A stretch of 6,704 nucleotides of DNA from an uncultured Oscillospiraceae bacterium. Lineage in GTDB: Bacteria > Bacillota > Clostridia > Oscillospirales > Oscillospiraceae. The position numbers and the translations under genes are program-made. The stretch covers positions 1 to 6,704 of the forward strand of contig CAAETL010000040.1 of assembly GCA_900758955.1 (NCBI GenBank). Reading direction: 5' to 3'. The notes beneath the pieces were generated by a model that was given only the letters and a program-made list of their open reading frames with translations, was not told the DNA's origin and made no database searches. This document shows positions 5,640-6,704 of the stretch, piece after piece. The number at the start of each line of letters is the position of its first letter. Position 1 is the stretch's first letter.

Positions 5640-6431
5640 TTACGCCTGCAATTGCGCCAGATATTCCTCCAGACAGATATTCTGTTCGTATAGTTTCTTG
5701 GCCACGTCTTTTCCCACATAGCGGTAATGCCAAGGCTCATAGATGATGCCGGTGGTCTCGCTCTTCTCGTTGGGATAGCGGAGGATGAACCCGTAACGCC
5801 AGCTGTTTTCCATCAGCCACTTTTGCACCGGGGTGTTTTCTTGGCTTTTATCCAGATTTTGATTGCCCAGATCCACAATGTCCACCGCCAGACCCAGTTG
5901 ATGCTCACTGGTGCCGGGAATCGCCACGGCCTTGGCCGCCTCAATCTTGGCGGTTTCTGATGAGTAACCCCGGGACTTATATGTTTTCACTTGGTTCTGG
6001 TATAGTCTCTCCTGTTTGGCCTGGGAGCGGTAAGAGGAGCAGACGACAGGCGACAGCCCCTCCGCCTGACAGGCCTTCAGCATCTCCTTTAAATAGGGGT
6101 AACAGCGTTCGTCTACGGCATGTCCGTCTTCCAATTGGGCCAGGTCCACTTCGTAGCCCTCGGGTATTGGGTTCCAGGGGTTAACTAGGGTAAGGTACCA
6201 GGCGGAGGGGTCCTCCTGGCTCATAACCGCCTGGGTGGCTTGGTCAGGGGCGCCGACGGCAGACGCCTGGGTGACGGGGGTTCCCGCGCCCCGGCTGATA
6301 TTGTAAATCAGACAGAAAATTAAAATGACGCCAGCCAGGAAAAAGGGGAGGACCGGCAAATGCTGCCGGTTCTGCGTTCTGCGTTTTCGCTTGGGAACCG
6401 TTACGGGGACGGCTTGTTCGCTTTTGTTCAT
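5640..6431 (-). CDS. Membrane-anchored D-alanyl-D-alanine carboxypeptidase, peptidase family M15B (VanY/DdcY-type)
   Basis: 263 residues. A short basic cytoplasmic tail (KRKRR at 14-18) precedes one hydrophobic segment (about 27-45), so this is a signal anchor with the catalytic domain outside. After a low-complexity linker (about 48-75), the M15B domain covers about 80-263. Signature motifs are SSYRSQAKQERLY with R135 as the likely substrate carboxylate contact, PGTSEHQLGLAVDI with zinc ligands H177 and D184, and EPWHYRYVG with catalytic E232 and third zinc ligand H235, so the active site is complete. The family removes the terminal D-Ala from peptidoglycan stem peptides. No van resistance genes are visible nearby, so ordinary wall maturation is the more likely role. 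The start at 6431 is chosen because AGGAAGG sits 8 nt upstream and the protein begins with a normal anchor; the longer frame to 6518 would overlap the preceding gene's end and lacks a good ribosome site. The upstream gene ends 83 nt away on the same strand, so co-transcription is possible. Confidence 0.93.
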   Translation of the reverse strand: MNKSEQAVPVTVPKRKRRTQNRQHLPVLPFFLAGVILIFCLIYNISRGAGTPVTQASAVGAPDQATQAVMSQEDPSAWYLTLVNPWNPIPEGYEVDLAQLEDGHAVDERCYPYLKEMLKACQAEGLSPVVCSSYRSQAKQERLYQNQVKTYKSRGYSSETAKIEAAKAVAIPGTSEHQLGLAVDIVDLGNQNLDKSQENTPVQKWLMENSWRYGFILRYPNEKSETTGIIYEPWHYRYVGKDVAKKLYEQNICLEEYLAQLQA

Positions 6432-6439
6432 GTAAAACA

Positions 6440-6446
6440 CCTTCCT
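6440..6446 (-). promoter_or_regulatory. Ribosome binding site that fixes the start of the carboxypeptidase gene
   Basis: AGGAAGG on the minus strand, 8 nt before the ATG at 6431-6429. It decides against the ATG 29 codons upstream at 6518, which falls within the stop region of the preceding gene. Confidence 0.8.
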
Positions 6447-6514
6447 ATCGTTTGCTGTTGACAGGATAGCAAGGCGTTTCCTCTCTACAGCAACGGACCG
6501 GCATCTAAGTAACA

Positions 6515-6704
6515 TCAAAGATTAAAGTAGAGGAGATCTCCCCGCAGACGAACGGAAATGCGGTAGGTCTCCACCAAATCGTCCTGTTTTCGCGTTAAAA
6601 TGATTTCTTTGTTGTCTAGGACTGGATCATCGGACTGGGTGAAGGTAGCGAGGCTTTGATCGGTAAGGTCCACATCGTCTACCGGGTAATAGGCGCGGCA
6701 GAAA
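6515..6704 (-). CDS. C-terminal end of an unrecognised gene, cut by the right window edge
   Basis: Reading the minus strand from 6703 gives 62 uninterrupted codons ending in TGA at 6517-6515. The other frame checked in this direction, from 6704, meets a stop after about 25 codons. The visible peptide starts FCRAYYPVDDVDLTD, continues with DDPVLDNKEIILTRKQDD and ends ETYRISVRLRGDLLYFNL. The alternation of charged and hydrophobic residues near the end suggests beta strands. No start codon is in the window and no family is recognised. Codon use and base composition resemble the neighbours. It lies 83 nt upstream of the carboxypeptidase gene on the same strand and could share its transcript. Confidence 0.7.
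   Translation of the reverse strand, partial: FCRAYYPVDDVDLTDQSLATFTQSDDPVLDNKEIILTRKQDDLVETYRISVRLRGDLLYFNL

Noticed and set aside
5020..5733. 237-codon minus-strand open frame under the 3' end of the stalk-domain gene
   Set aside because: It overlaps two well-supported genes and runs through the intergenic stem-loop; its translation resembles no protein family.
5640..6431. Vancomycin-resistance cluster, suggested by the VanY-type enzyme
   Set aside because: No ligase, dehydrogenase, VanX or two-component genes are in the window, and M15B carboxypeptidases are common in susceptible Clostridia.
6458..6463. Perfect TTGACA on the plus strand upstream of the carboxypeptidase gene
   Set aside because: No -10 box lies 16-18 nt downstream and no plus-strand gene follows.
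6532..6541. GGAGATCTCC, a perfect 10-bp palindrome
   Set aside because: It lies inside the coding end of the right-hand gene, is short, and is easily explained by chance and codon use.

Overview
The window looks like chromosomal DNA of a Gram-positive, fairly GC-rich Clostridia member, most likely an Oscillospiraceae-type gut anaerobe. This rests on strong AAGGAGG-type ribosome binding sites about 8 nt before every start, a near-perfect housekeeping promoter, a secreted protein with copper-amine-oxidase-N-terminal-like 'stalk' repeats, and a membrane-anchored VanY-type carboxypeptidase. The genus is an inference and no rRNA or tRNA is present to confirm it.

Left half (1-3890, minus strand): a drug-efflux style operon read right to left. 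A MarR-family regulator (3385-3828) is followed by two ABC exporter half-transporters (1551-3290, then 1-1554, which runs off the left edge). The two ABC genes overlap by 4 nt (ATGA) and belong to the heterodimeric LmrCD/BmrCD/TM287-288 class. The upstream subunit carries the degenerate nucleotide-binding domain (Asp at the catalytic Glu position, Gln at the switch His position). The regulator has a strong promoter (TTGACA-16-TATAAT). An imperfect palindrome, TAAGTAG-N4-CTACCTA, lies over the predicted transcription start of marR, and an exact copy of its half-sites lies just before the ribosome binding site of the ABC pair. The likely circuit is a MarR repressor that shuts off itself and its exporter until a ligand releases it. 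A strong hairpin without a U-tract sits between marR and the exporter genes, and the exporter has no convincing promoter of its own.

Middle (3891-5484): a 267-nt divergent intergenic region with a perfect 9-bp inverted repeat and weak plus-strand promoter candidates, then a secreted 462-residue protein with stalk-type repeats and a C-terminal domain I do not recognise.

Right part (5485-6704): a 19-bp perfect stem-loop lies between convergent genes. After it, on the minus strand, come an M15B/VanY-type D,D-carboxypeptidase (5640-6431) and the last 62 codons of an unrecognised upstream gene (6515-6704). No gene-free stretch exceeds 300 bases. Nothing suggests a mobile element, CRISPR array or recent insertion. 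The most useful new observation is the duplicated operator, which predicts the regulon of this MarR protein directly from sequence.
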